Assembly: GCA_902572735.1 (NCBI GenBank)
Contig: CACGGX010000014.1
Location: forward strand, 1-35,258
Origin: an uncultured Alphaproteobacteria bacterium
GTDB lineage: Bacteria; Pseudomonadota; Alphaproteobacteria; HIMB59; GCA-002718135
Direction of reading: 5' to 3'
DNA: 35,258 nt
How positions within the stretch are numbered: position 1 is the stretch's first letter; each line of letters opens with the position of its first letter. The translations under genes and the position numbers were made by a program. Below, piece by piece: positions 33,411 through 35,258 of this stretch. Below the pieces are notes generated by a model. The model was not told the DNA's origin and did not search any database. It worked only from the letters and a program-made list of their open reading frames with translations.

Positions 33411-34310
33411 TTAATTATTTGCAGCAACTACAGCAGCCATAATTGATGCAAGTTTAGAATTTTTACTATCTGCTCTGCTTGGGACTACAACTGGTACTTT
33501 ACCACCAATTACTATTCCTGCAGCACAAGCATTCATAAAATAAACCATTATTTTGGACAAAGAATTTCCAGTTTCTAAATTAGGTACTAATAATACATCA
33601 GCATCACCAGCAACATCATTATTGATTCCTTTTATTTTAGCTGCTTCCTTAGAAACAGCATTATCAAAAGCAAGCGGCCCATGAATAAAAGCATTAATTT
33701 TTTCTTCTAACGCAAGTTCCATAACTTTTTTGGCATCAACTGAACTTGGCATACTATCAATTGGATCTTCTGTACCTGATAAAATTGCAACTTTTGGTTT
33801 GTTAATGTTTAATTTATTACAAAACTGAACAGCATTTTTAAGTATTTGTAATTTTATATCAACTCTTGGTAAAACATTTAAGGCGCCATCAGTGATAAAC
33901 AGGGGTTTTTTAAGATGCGGTGTAGTCATATGCCAAATATGACTCAATCTTCTACCATCAAGTAAATTAAATTCTTTTTTTAAATAAGAGCGCATTAAAA
34001 TATCAGTATGAAGATTCCCTTTAATTATGATTTTACTTTTATTTTCATTAGAAATTTGACAAGCAACTGAAGCACTATCCTCTTCATCTTTAGCCTCTAC
34101 AATATTAAAATTAGAAATATCTAAACTTAATTTTTTCGCTGTTTCAGCAATTAAACTTTTATTTCCAATTAAAGTTGGATCGATGAGGTTCATATTCTTA
34201 CCTTCAATTACAGCTAATAATATGCTTTCTTGATTGGGGCACACTACTGCTGCTTGTATGTTAGGAGTCTCTAAAGCTTTACTTTTAAGATCTTCTGGTA
34301 ATGTGCTCAT
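33411..34310 (-). CDS. pta: Phosphate acetyltransferase-like (Pta/Ptb family) enzyme
   Basis: A 299-residue enzyme of the phosphate acetyl/butaryltransferase (Pta/Ptb) family, in the short form without the N-terminal DRTGG domain. Visible family stretches include IIIKGNLHTDILMRSYL near residue 94, FITDGALNVLPRVDIK near 137, DPIDSMPSSVDAKK near 180, a HGPLAFDNAVS stretch near 209, and GDADVLLVPNLETGNSLSK near 234. It would convert acetyl phosphate from Xsc into acetyl-CoA. Pta genes often accompany xsc in taurine degraders; here it is about 21 kb away but diverges from a taurine-type aminotransferase. Butyryl specificity is not excluded. Confidence 0.85.
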   Translation of the reverse strand: MSTLPEDLKSKALETPNIQAAVVCPNQESILLAVIEGKNMNLIDPTLIGNKSLIAETAKKLSLDISNFNIVEAKDEEDSASVACQISNENKSKIIIKGNLHTDILMRSYLKKEFNLLDGRRLSHIWHMTTPHLKKPLFITDGALNVLPRVDIKLQILKNAVQFCNKLNINKPKVAILSGTEDPIDSMPSSVDAKKVMELALEEKINAFIHGPLAFDNAVSKEAAKIKGINNDVAGDADVLLVPNLETGNSLSKIMVYFMNACAAGIVIGGKVPVVVPSRADSKNSKLASIMAAVVAANN

Positions 34311-34352
34311 ATTTGGTATTCTCTCTATACCACTGCTACAATTTTTCCTATG

Positions 34353-34378
34353 ATATTTCTTTATTGTGTAAGAAATAT
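34353..34378. promoter_or_regulatory. Inverted repeat in the pta/aminotransferase divergent region
   Basis: Perfect 9-base arms ATATTTCTT and AAGAAATAT with an 8-base spacer lie in the 118-base space between the two divergent genes. A separate 10-base palindrome, TTATCGATAA, occurs at 34387-34396. The larger dyad resembles a regulator binding site more than a terminator because it sits upstream of both genes and is not followed by a T-run. Confidence 0.4.
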
Positions 34379-34428
34379 TCTTTGATTTATCGATAATTTC
34401 ATATACTCAATCTCTAATAAGGAAAAAA

Positions 34429-35258
34429 ATGGATTTAGAAAAAAGAACTGAAATACCTAATTCACTAGAAGAACATTGGATGCCATTCACATCTAATAGA
34501 GACTATAAAAATAGTCCAAGATTAATGGTTAAGGCAGAAGGTGTTTATTATACTGATCATTATGGAAATAAATTAATTGATGCAAGCTCAGGATTATTTT
34601 GTAGTCCAGCGGGTCATTCAAGACCAGAAATAAGGGAAGCAGTATCAAAACAATTAGAGCAATTAGATTATGTTCAACCATTCCAACAAGGTTTTGGAGG
34701 TTCATTTGATTTAGCTAGAAAAGTTTCAAAACATACACCCGAAGATTTAAATAAAATATTTTTTACTATTTGTGGTTCATCAGCTGTTGAAACAGCAATT
34801 AAAACAGCCATAGCATATTTTAAAGCAAAAGGTGAAGGTCATAGATCTCATATAGTAGGAAGAGAAAGAGGTTATCATGGAATGAATATTGGAGGAATTT
34901 CTGTTGGCGGAATGATTGCTAATAGAAAAACTTTCTCAAATATTCTCATGCCAAATGTACATCATCTAAGACATACTCATTTACCTGAAAATTTATTTGT
35001 AAAAGGCGAACCTGAAACAGGCGCTGATCTTGCAGATGATCTTGAAAGAATTGCTGGTAACATAGGTGCAGAAAATATTGCTGCATGTATCGTTGAGCCG
35101 GTAGCAGGATCAACAGGAACTTTAGTTCCACCAAAAGGATATTTAAAAAGACTAAGAGAAATTTGTGACAAGCACGGAATTCTTTTAATTTTTGATGAAG
35201 TTATTACCGGTTGGGGAAGAATGGGTGCTCCATTTGCGGCCCAAGCTTTTGATGTTTG
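34429..35258 (+). CDS. Omega-amino acid--pyruvate aminotransferase, class III (candidate taurine- or beta-alanine-type), 3' end beyond window
   Basis: I translated this from the raw sequence; 276 codons are visible. It begins MDLEKRTEIPNSLEEHWMPF and has the class III PLP patterns FFTICGSSAVETAIK near residues 111-125, GRERGYHGMNIGGISVGG near 144-161, CIVEPVAGSTG near 221-231 and the cofactor Asp in LLIFDEVITGWGRMGA near 252-267. The PLP lysine lies beyond the edge. The pattern is that of omega-amino acid:pyruvate aminotransferases acting on beta-alanine, taurine or related amines. The divergent pta and the distant xsc favour taurine, but this is inference. A GGA ribosome site precedes the ATG. 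Confidence 0.85.
   Translation, partial: MDLEKRTEIPNSLEEHWMPFTSNRDYKNSPRLMVKAEGVYYTDHYGNKLIDASSGLFCSPAGHSRPEIREAVSKQLEQLDYVQPFQQGFGGSFDLARKVSKHTPEDLNKIFFTICGSSAVETAIKTAIAYFKAKGEGHRSHIVGRERGYHGMNIGGISVGGMIANRKTFSNILMPNVHHLRHTHLPENLFVKGEPETGADLADDLERIAGNIGAENIAACIVEPVAGSTGTLVPPKGYLKRLREICDKHGILLIFDEVITGWGRMGAPFAAQAFDV

Overview
The window is very AT-rich, tightly packed chromosomal DNA, most likely from a free-living marine alphaproteobacterium of the streamlined type (SAR11-like or HIMB59/AEGEAN-169-like). This placement is an inference. It rests on A+T-dominated codons, intergenic gaps of 0-130 bp, and gene orders familiar from alphaproteobacteria: ubiK/lgt/midA, MarR-OmpR next to ilvE, and uvrC-pgsA-moaD-moaE. 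I saw no rRNA, tRNA, CRISPR array, insertion sequence or prophage. No gene-free stretch exceeds about 130 bp.

Left part (1-10345), housekeeping: midA-family methyltransferase (partial) and lgt on the minus strand; divergent ubiK-like, YbjN-like, proC, COQ9-like and csaA-like genes; a minus-strand MarR/OmpR-type regulator/histidine kinase operon; ilvE; and the minus-strand operon uvrC-pgsA-moaD-moaE.

Sulfur and sulfonate parts (10478-19749 and 33411-35258): sulfoacetaldehyde acetyltransferase (xsc), a convergent GMC flavoprotein dehydrogenase, a CaCA-family Na+/Ca2+ antiporter, cysQ-cysD-cysNC (sulfate activation and PAP recycling), and an HpsN-like member of the histidinol dehydrogenase family. 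At the right end are a Pta-like phosphotransacetylase and a divergent omega-amino-acid:pyruvate aminotransferase (partial). Together these could route taurine or isethionate to sulfoacetaldehyde, then to acetyl phosphate plus sulfite, then to acetyl-CoA. The HpsN-like enzyme could feed in dihydroxypropanesulfonate. Enzyme families are clear; exact substrates are inferred.

The most unusual part (18427-32522) is a catabolic-looking island. Five SnoaL/NTF2-like proteins (four with two domains, one with one; nine domains in all) are interleaved with the HpsN-like dehydrogenase, a bicupin, and a short MetE-type zinc methyltransferase with all four zinc ligands. Next come a LacI-family regulator, a sugar-type ABC importer (binding protein and two permeases, no ATPase here), a HAD-fold protein whose motif I has lost both aspartates, and an SDR dehydrogenase. 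All three divergent intergenic regions of the island carry the same inverted repeat, ATTCA-N6-TGAAT. This points to one LacI-controlled regulon for importing and breaking down a single unidentified compound, possibly a methylated and/or sulfonated sugar-like molecule. I do not recognise it as a described pathway.
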